Shown here piece after piece: positions 34,168 to 40,639 of a stretch of 64,000 nucleotides of DNA. The first letter of the stretch is position 1. Each line of letters starts with the position of its first letter. The position numbers were made by a program, and so were the translations under genes. The DNA is taken from contig CM055106.1 of NCBI GenBank assembly GCA_029204225.1, positions 36,364,361 to 36,428,360 on the forward strand. Direction: 5' to 3'. The notes below the pieces were generated by a model. That model ran no database searches. It saw only the letters and a list, made by a program, of their open reading frames with translations, and had not been told where the DNA came from. This DNA comes from Diphasiastrum complanatum. Taxonomy: Eukaryota > Streptophyta > Lycopodiopsida > Lycopodiales > Lycopodiaceae.

Positions 34168-36544
34168 ATTAATGTCCTTGAATACCCCAAGGTACATAGG
34201 ACTCGGAAAAGGTATAGTCAAGTGTGCACATAGGAGCTTAATGCTCAATCATCTATAAAACAATAACTGCGAATATAATGCCTAAAGATGGCTGGCCCAC
34301 AACAGCCTAGAATCGAATATCATGATGCCTATCAGCCTGGAAGAAGTGGTGAATGGTATGCTGTGAAGGTGTCAATGGGTGTGCCATGGACCTCTGCCGT
34401 CGGGTAGGCTGTCGGTGTCGTCTCTACTGTCGTGTCCATCTGGGCTGGGGCCTAATGGCTGACTGTCTCTCTGGCCGTCGACATGGTCGCTGTTGCCGAT
34501 GTATGGAAGAATCTGGAATCTCGGCCTCTCCATCTGAATCGTAGCCTATGGATATGTCGGATCTTTGTCTCCGACGGGATATGCACTCACTGATGCTAAA
34601 CTGTACCAGGGAGTGTGTATCAGTATCTAGTCTCCTCCTCCTCAAGTCTGACATCTCCCGGATCATCAATGCGACACATCTGGGGTCCTCATAGGATATC
34701 AAGGTAGAAAGTGTGACTGGGTGCTCTCTGAATAAGCAGTAGTACCTCCCTCGACTCTCATAGTAGGCTGGACATCTGAAGAGGAAATGTGATTCGTCCT
34801 CAATCTCATGCATAGAACACATGTTACAAAGCCGGTCCTCTCGTGGGGTGCCACTGTATCAGCCGGTCTCAATGGCCAGCTGATGTGAAGAAACCCGAAA
34901 CTGACCCATCTCTATCCGTAATCTGTGTGATATACTCCTCAGCAAGTAACCAGATAGTTTGGGGTAGCCAGCTGGATCAAGAGATAGAAAGTGTGTACGA
35001 TAAAAATCACTCTTGGTCCCCAATGGACCCTGCCAGGTGATATGAAGATATGATCTGTAGAGGAGGCCTCTGATGTACTGATGGGTGCCCGCAGCCAATG
35101 TACATCCCTCCTCTCCATCACTCCATATAACATGCTCCAACTCGTCAATGTAAAGACCAAAAAGTGTAGGAGAGAGTGGACATCCCTGTTTGAACCCAAT
35201 AGTACTAACCACCTCCGTGAAATAACTCCTGATAGTCGGACCCTGCCAACCACAAGCTTGTACAATGCTACTACTGCCTATATAGCATCCTCCTGAAAGC
35301 CCTGATCGTGAAGTCTCTGTATCAATAGATGCATAGGCACAGAATCAAAGGCCTTGCAGAAATCCACAAAGCAACAGTATACACGTTCTCTCTTGCCTTA
35401 GCCTCCTCAATGATGGACCTCAAAGTAAAGATATGATCCGATGTATATCCTGGTCTGAAACCCGCCTGTCCAATGGCATAACGTGATCTCGCATCCACCT
35501 CTTACTAATCTCTGACTGTAGGATAGAACCATAGACTTTGGCAAAGAGGTGGTTGATCATAATGGTGCGGTAGTTGTCAACTTTCATGGGGTCCCTGCCT
35601 TTATGGATAGGGTGAATGAGGTTTGTGGACCATGGAGATGGAAAATCAGAGGTGACAGCTCGGTTGAATAGAATGGAGAGGAAGGGTGAGAGGATGTCAT
35701 CAATGTCTTTGGCTTTATGGGAATCGAGTCGTGTGATGGCCTTCTCTATAAGGTCGTTAGTAAATATGGCAGGAGTATCCGTGACACGAGGTGGGAAGAG
35801 GAGGGGTATCTGGGATGGTGTACAGTGATGTGGCATATGTGACCCAAGTGCTGAGGTCTGTAGTCCGTGGTGGAGGTGACCGTGGAGGAACTTCTTCCAG
35901 AACGAACCTGAGGAGGAACTGAAGAGGAGATCCATCATTACAGAGAAGCCCTCTCTGATCTCCTTACCTATTTTCCACATGAGCATACTTTAGAGGAGCG
36001 GTCCCTCTTTCTTGTCCAGACCATCCACAATGCAGCAAAACACTATTTGATTGTTGTTTTTTTCCTCTCAATTCATTGGTGGCATGCTGAACTTTCAGTA
36101 TTTACAAGTTTGCTGAAAAGACCCAATACATATCGCTTTTTCCTATTTATTAGAGCTAAATGGAGTTTGTAAGCTTAAATATTTTGATGTTGTTTGACTC
36201 GAGAGGGTGATATTTTCTAGATTTGACGGCTTGCCTCATAGTATTACAGGGATGGAGCTTCTGGGACAAAAATTGTGGAGGCATTAATTGCAAATAGTGC
36301 GTCCTTTCAAAACAAGACAACGTTGTCTCAAGTATGTGAAGATTAAAAGCTGTTCTACATTAGTTTTGAGAGCTTGGGAGTCATATACATTTAGTTTTTC
36401 ACTCATGTTTATGGTCTGTAAAAAGTGTCTAGCTGTGGTACAGGCAAGTTGACCGGATTGGAGTTGTTTGCAGGAAAAATACAAGCGTAAGAAGCAGAAG
36501 AAGCATGCTCCTCGCATTGTTGTCAGATGTCCTTCTGCTCGAAG
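16509..36544 (+). CDS. TRM6: tRNA m1A58 methyltransferase non-catalytic subunit TRM6 (spliced, partial)
   Basis: Joined coding segments 16509-16636, 16925-17049, 17440-17581, 36250-36331 and 36474-36544 give about 182 residues in one frame with no stop. All introns are GT..AG and all codon phases agree. The family is recognised from [66 protein letters not shown] and [18 protein letters not shown], consecutive conserved blocks of Gcd10p/TRM6. TRM6 pairs with the catalytic TRM61 in the nucleus to methylate A58 of tRNAs, including initiator tRNA, and supplies tRNA binding. The C-terminal half (expected to start with a segment like xICEAYF) is not in the window. Introns carry all the TEs. HTSSMVKLGN deviates from the usual LTPG.xxKIGN, possibly reflecting divergence. 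RNA data would settle the start and whether the gene is expressed. Confidence 0.85.
16925..17049 (+). CDS. TRM6: TRM6 exon, PLIGCPFGS block
   Basis: Acceptor CTAACAG at 16918-16924, donor GTATAC at 17050. Encodes [20 protein letters not shown] then [20 protein letters not shown]. Conserved through the family as the end of the N-terminal beta-barrel-like domain. Confidence 0.88.
17440..17581 (+). CDS. TRM6: TRM6 exon, DNTAQSLS block
   Basis: Acceptor TTTGTAG at 17433-17439, donor GTACTA at 17582. Encodes [19 protein letters not shown], then [20 protein letters not shown] and ISYMR. RDNRxLxDDNTAQ is highly diagnostic. It ends in phase 2 (AG), completed by G at 36250. Confidence 0.9.
17582..19621 (+). 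other. Start of TRM6 intron 4; no gene seen
   Basis: AT-rich intronic sequence before the first inverted repeat. Open stretches here (18203-18709 + and its minus shadow) show no family features. The whole intron runs 17582-36249 (18,668 bp) and houses the inverted-repeat pair, a copia element and the LINE array. Confidence 0.6.
19622..19884 (+). repeat. Left arm of a 263-bp inverted repeat
   Basis: Runs from GTCCTGTACATAGGATTTGG to TTAAGCCTATATAT and matches, in reverse complement, 27003-27265 with scattered substitutions. Both arms are the same length. They may be terminal inverted repeats of a DNA transposon of about 2.3 kb into which Copia-5 inserted, or LTR-like sequences in opposite orientation. 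Confidence 0.8.
19885..21212. other. Interior left of Copia-5; no gene seen
   Basis: Between the left inverted repeat and the copia 5' LTR. It has many ATGCATG/CATGCA words and no sustained coding similarity on either strand. If the flanking repeats are TIRs, this is the left interior of that element. Confidence 0.4.
21213..21586 (+). repeat. Copia-5 5' LTR
   Basis: 374 bp, starts TGTTGAAG and ends CTTCA (short inverted repeat TGAAG/CTTCA). Includes a short CT run. Lacks 27 bp (around CATGTTTTAATTAAATGC) that are present in the 3' LTR. Confidence 0.92.
21587..21598 (+). other. Copia-5 primer binding site
   Basis: TGGTATCAGAGC directly abutting the 5' LTR, complementary to the 3' end of initiator tRNA-Met. 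Confidence 0.92.
22056..22745 (+). pseudogene. Copia-5 gag
   Basis: Capsid region beginning [20 protein letters not shown] with [12 protein letters not shown], a TAG at 22236-22238, then [45 protein letters not shown] and [15 protein letters not shown], the usual UBN2-type capsid order. It ends with a Lys-rich tail and a TAG at 22743-22745 just before the zinc knuckle, which lies in another frame. About 230 codons, normal for copia capsid. Confidence 0.85.
22746..24368 (+). pseudogene. Copia-5 nucleocapsid, protease and integrase
   Basis: Frame with zinc knuckle [14 protein letters not shown], protease [12 protein letters not shown] (usual DSGAS altered to DSGVS), [12 protein letters not shown], the GAG-pre-integrase motif [14 protein letters not shown] with [10 protein letters not shown], and integrase with [31 protein letters not shown], a TAG at 23838-23840, [19 protein letters not shown] and [10 protein letters not shown]. 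The DDE residues are all visible. The TAG replaces the Gln of the conserved (K/R)QFTxPxTPQQNG motif. A second TAG ends the stretch at 24366-24368 in the acidic linker. Confidence 0.88.
24605..25630 (+). pseudogene. Copia-5 reverse transcriptase
   Basis: 341 open codons with the whole RVT_2 domain: [89 protein letters not shown] (intact YVDD), [26 protein letters not shown] and [17 protein letters not shown]. It stops at TGA 25628-25630 after AAKRIL, where the family has RYVRGT, so CGA to TGA is likely. The catalytic core itself is undamaged. Confidence 0.92.
25631..26154 (+). pseudogene. Copia-5 RNase H
   Basis: Continues as [31 protein letters not shown], then ISWCSKK followed by TAG at 25799-25801 in place of the Gln of [15 protein letters not shown]. 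After a frameshift near 25870, [44 protein letters not shown] and [16 protein letters not shown] follow to the stop at 26152. RNase H removes the RNA strand during cDNA synthesis. Confidence 0.88.
26164..26173 (+). other. Copia-5 polypurine tract
   Basis: TAAGGGGGGG immediately before the TG of the 3' LTR, the primer for plus-strand cDNA synthesis. Confidence 0.85.
26174..26572 (+). repeat. Copia-5 3' LTR
   Basis: 399 bp from TGTTGAAG to CTTCA. Nearly identical to the 5' LTR except for the extra 27 bp around 26240 and a handful of substitutions. Confidence 0.92.
26573..27002. other. Interior right of Copia-5; no gene seen
   Basis: Between the copia 3' LTR and the right inverted repeat. Rich in GCATGC-type words like the left interior, no coding similarity. 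Confidence 0.4.
27003..27265 (-). repeat. Right arm of the 263-bp inverted repeat
   Basis: Reverse-complement partner of 19622-19884. Its outer end abuts the truncated LINE 5' fragment at about 27270. Confidence 0.8.
27266..27502 (-). mobile_element. LINE 5' fragment (leader and ORF1 start)
   Basis: Follows the CT tract at 27503 on the minus strand with CCAGTGATGGTTG, then a pyrimidine-rich leader and an ORF1 start at 27428: [18 protein letters not shown], a Ser run, then [15 protein letters not shown]. It is cut at about 27266 by the inverted repeat. The fragment is homologous to 9130-9340 on the + strand. Confidence 0.6.
27503..27559. repeat. (GA)n tract, tail of the ORF1-only LINE
   Basis: GA run on the + strand (CT on the LINE strand) that follows the hairpin at 27571-27594. 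Confidence 0.95.
27795..28335 (-). pseudogene. LINE ORF1 protein fragment (frameshifted)
   Basis: The upstream frame has [19 protein letters not shown] and [12 protein letters not shown] shift near 28210 leads to [75 protein letters not shown] and [20 protein letters not shown]. This matches the ORF1 of the intact LINE ([26 protein letters not shown]) and the fragment at 63.8 kb. Like L1 ORF1p it probably bound LINE RNA through the coiled coil and RRM-like part. It is interrupted and has no partner ORF2 in this copy. Confidence 0.7.
28513..28600. repeat. (GA)n tract, tail of the intact LINE
   Basis: 88-bp GA run (CT on the LINE strand), following the GTGCCC/GGGCAC hairpin at 28655-28634 and a short AATTCTAAAT spacer. 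Confidence 0.95.
28739..32347 (-). CDS. LINE ORF2: AP-endonuclease and reverse transcriptase
   Basis: 1,202 residues, no interruption. Residues 1-260 form the exonuclease-endonuclease-phosphatase fold: WNCNG (7-10), AETH (33-36), GDFNAR (148-153), DYF (232) and SDH (255-257), all catalytic positions present. RT covers about 440-740: [55 protein letters not shown] and [12 protein letters not shown], with YADD at 696-699. Near residue 1023 a Cys-His motif [15 protein letters not shown] followed by RCPVYY resembles zf-RVT. The protein nicks DNA and primes cDNA synthesis at the nick. All motifs are intact, so this copy or a close relative may be active. Confidence 0.93.
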   Translation of the reverse strand: MRLGFWNCNGFLSSSSAGDFADFIRKCDILLLAETHESLYHPLPNIQEYSWHSAFRPFVRGKTCRGSGGVACLYRDTTVQMVKQDPYARYIWLHIIGSLLGLPQDIYIAVCYFAPQTSVFAEFGGDPFQALSDDIAIFSQQGSILLAGDFNARTSSRQTEFHAATDLLRLYPLDMGLDRVSQDADTPATSFGEQLITLAETHALAILNGLTQWPSSSAYTCYPHGGGHSVVDYFIGSPALISHISDFSITPPTISDHSLLHISLGHITSSLQISCSLPTHKRIPFTQSGFTNYTTILSQLLANFPFMAPIDQQATFLSTSLLATASSSFPTKTTSSHRSVHNRWYDAECRSLHNHVTYARSHSPATLKQCQKEYHRTTRTKKIKYLQSLCQKMINSLDSPSSSFFWKHFTRHSSTLAPIAIESWIEYATELYTTDSPPTSLSPRPDHCSLFTPDMVENAIKHAKLNKATDYDSLSVDFLKPVAHLISPYIAHVFNTAVTSGFPTAWCTNILHPILKAGDPMNVGNYRTIMIGHTLAKIYGSILQTVTGSFAETEGLHAMGQAGFRPGYSTSDQIFILRCIIEEARHRKQRIYCCFVDFRKAFDSVPRHLLFQRLSSVGFSEDTIAAIITLYERVLARFRDGSGWSSQIHSTIGVKQGCPLSPTLFALYIDDLERIIREEGGEGCPLADIIIPILLYADDVVLLSSSAAGLQSHLSALHHFCQRWGLTVNLKKTKIMVFNTNRQHMRDVIFYYNGLPIEIVTSYTYLGVLFSGPLLTFRPAATARLRKGHTALVHMERFCSTYYVQDPATRCLLFSATVSPVVLYSAETWCPDLSRDTWRDLTRIQILMLSRIIRAKPSVPHDIILAEFASPPLVVGAMFQIITFLHRVSDLDTSRYIVAALTSSCTLADQGAKHSWYRSVSALLQTWGLSALDLPNGTHAYIRQQIYRSYIRTIWSHPDPDRVKLHYYGTHLLRLDVSGLPILPVYLTQTLSFGLRYRIGQLRVSSHQLAIETGRYTDTPRLQRICQLCSLQEVEDEFHFIFRCPVYYEIRGRYHCLYRDIPLTLSSFLEYPDARCVGLLLREMYILRASLLPTLSDMDSSQAHITQFFQKRDRVDISVADFDIPVRRSKTQRVSARSSATRSSYASHQPTSRPTTTITHYFQLARSSFPPRSRWLSSCFVPSPAGGQAWILFLLETERSIF
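32396..33304 (-). CDS. LINE ORF1: coiled-coil RNA-binding protein
   Basis: 302 residues from ATG at 33304. A Pro-rich N-terminus ([20 protein letters not shown]), then a Leu/Glu-heptad coiled coil at about 60-165 ([37 protein letters not shown]), then an RRM-like part ([36 protein letters not shown]) and a C-terminal domain ([32 protein letters not shown]). The order matches L1 ORF1p (Transposase_22), a trimeric nucleic-acid chaperone. It lacks a CCHC knuckle. The ATG is preceded by the pyrimidine-rich leader, and no nearer in-frame Met precedes the conserved part. Confidence 0.85.
   Translation of the reverse strand: MAPKKKEGVLTPPSLLDTPPSPVVMEEPSSVTETINMAAIDYTPSKPTESLFAYDLSFIRQEILGLKKQLHLFEAENSKLAKDLFGVTERVEQLEQENIYLKQRIAEKSALEETSNKINSLEKQVEETKTWAALFKPDDMGSKLSSLAKQVEETTSILKQGNHSQISSFPKENDLETVLGEQARRAKKAFNIRVRGIANGGKPLEEATDLLISKLSHVADGFDTAWRSKFDDNVLFIKFRSLSQRNAALRLRAKLKGTFIYMDDDLTNTQWLARKKIILEAKEKGQRVVFIDGKPRFFDLPQ
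33630..33701. repeat. (GA)n tract at the 5' end of the intact LINE
   Basis: 72-bp GA run on the + strand directly adjoining the LINE 5' leader. No LINE hairpin is adjacent on its other side (AATCTTCAGATTATACC), so this tract marks an insertion site or the element's own 5' end. Confidence 0.95.
33800..34090 (-). repeat. CATCGCTGGAGG tandem repeats
   Basis: About ten copies of a 12-20-bp unit (CACCATCGCTGGAGGTCTGA, with variants ending in CCTCTCT), plus a (GGGA)n run at 33973-34000 and a short GA run at 33955. A unit of about 130 bp seems duplicated (33890-33960 and 34035-34100). Lies between the CT tail of LINE-3 and the next CT tract. Confidence 0.75.
34091..34163. repeat. (GA)n tract, tail of LINE-3
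   Basis: 73-bp GA run (CT on the LINE strand), following the CCTTG/CAAGG hairpin at 34196-34173 and ACATTAATAAAAT. Confidence 0.95.
34424..35986 (-). pseudogene. LINE-3 ORF2 remnant lacking the YADD motif
   Basis: 35986-35420 holds the start of RT ([39 protein letters not shown]). An out-of-frame part holds [18 protein letters not shown]. 35212-34859 holds [20 protein letters not shown], then jumps from EEGCTLA to [16 protein letters not shown]. The intact copy has about 250 residues between these points, including YADD. A TGA at 34861-34859 replaces the Arg of ETGRYTDTP. 34822-34424 holds [20 protein letters not shown] and the basic C-terminus. Confidence 0.85.
36250..36331 (+). CDS. TRM6: TRM6 exon after the 18.7-kb intron
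   Basis: Acceptor TTACAG ending at 36249, donor GTATGT at 36332. Encodes [19 protein letters not shown] and QNKTTLSQ, which directly continue SYMRR of the preceding exon as in other TRM6 proteins (MRR.GxxGxxIVExLIxNSxxFxxKT). Confidence 0.9.
36474..36544 (+). CDS. TRM6: TRM6 exon, basic segment; last one in the window
   Basis: Acceptor TTTGCAG ending at 36473, donor GTATGC at 36545. Encodes [20 protein letters not shown] and SAR, the basic stretch that precedes the Rossmann-like C-terminal domain of TRM6. It ends in phase 2. No following exon was found before 64000. Confidence 0.88.
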
Positions 36545-36815
36545 GTATGCTGACTTTTTTTTTCGAATCCATTTAATTATTGCAATTAAGTTCACTCTAG
36601 TAGTACACTAATTTTTTTTTTCAATTGTGGTACTTTTCAATGTTTATTCAGAGATATCAAAAAGCTCTTGAAATTTATCACTCGAGCAACGTTAGGATAT
36701 TCTTGCGCTCTAGCTACTTCTTAAGCTATTGGATCATACAAGCACCACACACTGCTCAAACAATGAACTGATAATAACAATATGAGCCACTTAATGTATG
36801 ATGGTGATTGAAATT
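36545..36815 (+). other. Intron sequence between TRM6 exon and Gypsy-B
   Basis: AT-rich, no coding signal. Ends with AAATT (36811-36815), the left target duplication of Gypsy-B. Confidence 0.7.
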
Positions 36816-37561
36816 TGTAGTGGGTTTCTTTCCTTGCCTATCCTCAACCCAAGATCTAATCAATCTAGCATCAAGGAGATGAAGTTAGTTGTCACGCGTA
36901 GGTTAGTTCCCATGAGAGCGATAACATATATCAGATTTCAGCATGAATGGAAGATCCACATCTAACTCTAACATCCATTAACCCTAAGCATTAACACTAC
37001 AATCATTGACACTAAGATCCACAATGAAGATAGCTTATTCTTTCTCTCTCTCCCTTTCTCTCATAAAAGTATAAAAACATGCAATCCCAATAATACTCAA
37101 ATCCAACAATTAGCAAACACAATAAAAGCATGAGAGATGGAGGAAAAGTGATAGAGAGCAAGGACATTCAAAAATCCATTTCTCTAGAGAACCAATTTGC
37201 TTTATTGAAATGAAGATATGTACATGTGTAGGAAACTCGATTTGGTCCCTTCTTATAGTAGAGAGGAGGACCCTGGCCTCAGAATCCTATTGGTCCATTT
37301 CTGCCTCCCTAATTATTCAAATTTAAAAAAGATTGGGAACCATCCAAAATTGGAGGGAAACCCAACTTTATTCACTAACTTGACATTTAGGCCCTGCGAC
37401 ACTAAAAGTCCTGCAAAAAGGCCTAAAGTCCTTTTATTGACTTTCTAATTAATCAAATCTCTATGTGATCATTGGGTTGGACTTATACACGCACGGTGCC
37501 AAATCCCTCTCACTTATTAACTAGGGTTAGGGTTGCCTTGGGATCCGCAAACCCTCCAACA
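36816..37561 (-). repeat. Gypsy-B 3' LTR
   Basis: 746 bp from TGTTGGAGGGTTTG (37561) to ACCCACTACA (36816). Contains AATAAAGC-type polyadenylation-like signals and a GA-rich stretch. The last residues of the extra ORF (stop at 37510) run into it. Confidence 0.85.
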
Positions 37562-38736
37562 GTATCCCCCACCAAAACTGGTGGTGGTCTTAAATGATAC
37601 TGCACCTTCTCCATGAAATCAAGTCGGGCAGTGTTGAAATCTAGGTTGTGAGGCAAAAAACAACGGTGGGCTCCAACAATCCACTTCGAAGTTGTCCAAG
37701 CTGTGAATCGAGATTCCCAGGAACCTCCCATCATTGCTGCACGAAAACATAATTTGGCCACCGACAACTGATCCTTAATGCTATCTGACGCCATTGGCTT
37801 ATTCGGATCGAATGCTAAAGTGGGAAGACAATCATCCCATCGCGTTGCAACGGACGCCAATAGAGTGAGATCTTTTGCAAATAGCGCTGATTGCCTGACT
37901 GTTGGATCAAGAGAGTGGATATACTCCCGCTGGTATGCTTGTAGGGCTTGATGGAAGTCCACTGAGATCTCCCAGCTATACGGTTGGTGGATAATTGGCC
38001 AGTTCGGTGTATGGATGTTAATTTTGTCCATGGCCAATGCCAAATCCTTCCACTTATTTTTGCGTAGCATTGGTACGTAGTATGGATCTACGCGCAATTG
38101 GCGAGGGCTGGCCACATAACTCCTGATAGATTCCGAAGTTTTCTCAAAAACTGTAATTCTCCAAGCCGACTGCTCCCCCAATGCGGGTATTTTATCCAAT
38201 TCTTTGCCGGCCTCAATTTCAAAGGTCTTAAACTTGATGACCCAACCACCATGCGAGGACTCATGAGGATGTTGTGCTAAAAAGCTCTGGATCTGGTCCT
38301 CGACGCTGATTGGTCGTCTGAACAATGGTGTGGTCCTTGATGAAGATGGACCTGCTTGCATTGCCTGTGGAACTGGCTGTTCTTCAGTGACTTCGGGGGT
38401 TCCACCGTGTTCCATGCCTGAATCCAACTCTGTATCCAGAGTTGTGTCGTCTTGGTGCAGAGGGGAGAACTGCGGCATGACCGGAACTGGAATTTGAGGC
38501 CCAACTTCCAACACCCGAGCGACGACTTTCTCATAATGCTTGATAATGGCCTTGGCCTTGCCTAACTCGGTGGTTGCCGTCCTTTTGAGTTTATCAAATT
38601 TTTCCTGAAACCCCGCCAGTGCAATATGGTAGGTTTCCACTTTGCGAAACAAATATCTGATCTCATCCGGTGTGACTAGACGATCAAGCACTTGGGTCTG
38701 TAAGTAGGAATCGCGTTCAAGGGTGGTTGCATCCAA
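37510..38736 (-). CDS. Gypsy-B extra ORF, C-terminal part
   Basis: 408 open codons downstream of integrase. The first 90 residues are helical and charged (LFRKVETYHIALAGFQEKFD, AKAIIKHYEKVVARVLE). An acidic/Pro linker follows, then a globular region at about 190-395 with WVIKFKTFEIEAGKELDKIP, YYVPMLRKNKWKDLALAMDK, PYSWEISVDFHQALQAYQRE, TRWDDCLPTLAFDPNKP and MMGGSWESRFTAWTTSKW. I do not recognise a family. A diverged copy at 50.1-50.7 kb keeps the same motifs, showing selection or common descent. It might be structural or envelope-like; no membrane segment or signal peptide is seen. Confidence 0.7.
   Translation of the reverse strand: MDATTLERDSYLQTQVLDRLVTPDEIRYLFRKVETYHIALAGFQEKFDKLKRTATTELGKAKAIIKHYEKVVARVLEVGPQIPVPVMPQFSPLHQDDTTLDTELDSGMEHGGTPEVTEEQPVPQAMQAGPSSSRTTPLFRRPISVEDQIQSFLAQHPHESSHGGWVIKFKTFEIEAGKELDKIPALGEQSAWRITVFEKTSESIRSYVASPRQLRVDPYYVPMLRKNKWKDLALAMDKINIHTPNWPIIHQPYSWEISVDFHQALQAYQREYIHSLDPTVRQSALFAKDLTLLASVATRWDDCLPTLAFDPNKPMASDSIKDQLSVAKLCFRAAMMGGSWESRFTAWTTSKWIVGAHRCFLPHNLDFNTARLDFMEKVQYHLRPPPVLVGDTVGGFADPKATLTLVNK
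37562..37577 (-). other. Gypsy-B polypurine tract
   Basis: TTTTGGTGGGGGATAC on the minus strand, directly before the 3' LTR. Confidence 0.8.
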
Positions 38737-38810
38737 TTCAGCTTGTCCAATTGTCTGGCTAGCAACAAGACCTGCTGTTTGAAATCTTGGACTGCCTTGT
38801 CAACCTTGTC

Positions 38811-40460
38811 CTACGCCGTGGTGAGTGCATTCTGAAGGGTTGCCACATAGTCTTCTAGTCGTTGAGCGGACTCATCGGCCTTTTTCAAATCAGCTTCGTA
38901 CTTGGCCTCGTGTTGCCTGACAATCGTCAGCTCGCGGTTGATCTGAAAAACCTTCTTGCTAATCAGGGTATTTTTTGTCCCAAGATCGGCTATGCGCTTG
39001 GACATGTCTTTCTTTTCATCAATCATGGTCTGGATCACGCGCGCAAGGTTAGAAACAAGACCCATTGCGTCACCAGAATCCACGATAGTAGGTACAACAG
39101 CAGCAGGAGCAACAGGAACAACTCCGGTAGGAATCGTGCTAACTGGCCTTTGGTGTGTTCTTCTTCTTCAAATGTATCTTCGGCTTCAAAACCCTCTGGT
39201 ACTGTGGCGTCAAACTGCTTTGGGGATATAACAACATGATCGACCCTAAGGGTGTCTGGTGCGGCTTCAACTTGATCTTGCTGGTTGATCTGGAAGGAAT
39301 CATCAAAGCTAGTAGTGGTCTCATGGAACTGTTCGAATTCTCTTCCAGGGGATTGGAGTTCAAAGGGTCTGGGGCTTGTGGGCATTACAAAAGTCTCATC
39401 TGGGCCCAGTGGGTTGGAATCATCGAACATGTCCATGAATGATTGTGTGTTTGGGGAAATAACTCGGATTTGTGGAAAAGGGGCGGCCGAGGCAGCTGCG
39501 ACTGGAATGGTAGATCCAATTGTCACAGACTGACCTTGTGAGGAAGCAGAGGTGAGGGAAGCATCAGAGGCGGGGGGAATAGGAAGTTCAGTGCGAATAA
39601 CAACGGGGGGTGGAAGAGCAGCTGAAGTTGTCTGCCTAGTACGACGTCGTGACGTGGAAGGTGAATCAGGAGTGACGATCTTGTTGCGTGGACGACGACG
39701 ACTATGTGAGCTCGATGCCTGTTGGGAGGATTCAGCTGGTGCCTCTTCATAAATATAGAGCACAACGTCCATACGAAAACCATGGATTTTATTATCCAGG
39801 TGGGAGGTTGCTAGGAGTGACAACATCTGGCTAGCAGCAAATTGCTGCTTGGTATTGCTCTTGATAGCTCGTTTGAGCTCTCCAAAGACAGTCTTGAACC
39901 AGTTATATGGTTCCAGAGGAGCCTTGGCTATCTTGGCCTGGAACTCAACTATCGTATGCAAAATTTGGGAAGTAATACGGTCTTTTCTGAGGTTGCCAAC
40001 CATCAGGAAATTGTTGAGGAGGTGAGCAGCAGCCTGAATGGCAGGATCAGTAAAAGATAGCCGTCATTAGTCCAGTGCAGGTCATTGGTAGTGTCAATAT
40101 AAGGCTTGATAGCCTGTTTGGCTTGCTTATGGTTCGGTGAGGCTTGGGTACCAGACGCTATCCCTATGGCAGCAAGGGCGGCCTCAGTCACACGCACCTT
40201 GTGTGTGGCTCCTTGGAAGGTAATTTAAAATCTGGATTTCTCTTCCTTCCAAGTACTGAAGGCAAGAGTGATAAAATCCATGTTGATTCTCCCCGAGAAG
40301 GCTCTCTCATGAATACCCATTGCAGTAAGTAGAGGCTCCGCAAGGGTCATCCATTGAGTGACCATGCTTGTGCTAGGAAGGATCATGATATTCGTTGCAG
40401 ATGGGACATCACGATGAATAGTGTAACGAGGCGACTGAGACGTATATATGGAAGACATGA
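38811..40460 (-). pseudogene. Gypsy-B extra ORF, N-terminal part (frameshifted)
   Basis: From MSSIYTSQSPRYTIHRDVPS (40460) the frame runs through MVTQWMTLAEPLLTAMGIHE and TLAFSTWKEEKSRF to a TAA at 40225-40227, then ITFQGATHKVRVTEAALAAI and HWTNDGY. A frameshift near 40060 continues as FTDPAIQAAAHLLNNFLMVG, then GNLRKDRITSQILHTIVEF, a Ser/Arg-rich basic stretch (SSHSRRRPRNKIVTPDSPS), Pro-rich linkers and DMFDDSNPLGPDETFV. After another shift a coiled coil follows (VIQTMIDEKKDMSKRIADL, RQHEAKYEADLKKADESAQR). With the C-terminal part the ancestral protein was about 950 residues. Function unknown. Confidence 0.65.
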
Positions 40461-40639
40461 TGGAAAAGAGCAGACACTGAGAATAATGAGCGCGAGTGTA
40501 TATCAGAAAACAATATGGAAAGTTTTGAAGGCTTTGGTCGCTGGAAAAATTGGCAAGAGCTTCGCTAGCACAAGTGAGGAATGAATCGAATTCAGCCAAC
40601 CTATAGGCCGATTTGGAGGGTCCATTAGACAATGTACTA

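Larger units (their letters stand above)
34091..36000 (-). mobile_element. LINE-3, 5'-truncated and internally deleted
   Basis: Minus-strand LINE of the same family. It begins in the pre-RT part of ORF2 and ends in the family hairpin and CT tail. It lost about 250 codons around the RT active site. Confidence 0.85.

Noticed and set aside
37500-37540. Telomere-like ACCCTAACCCTAG in the Gypsy-B LTRs
   Set aside because: Only two units, present in both LTRs as part of the LTR sequence, not an array.
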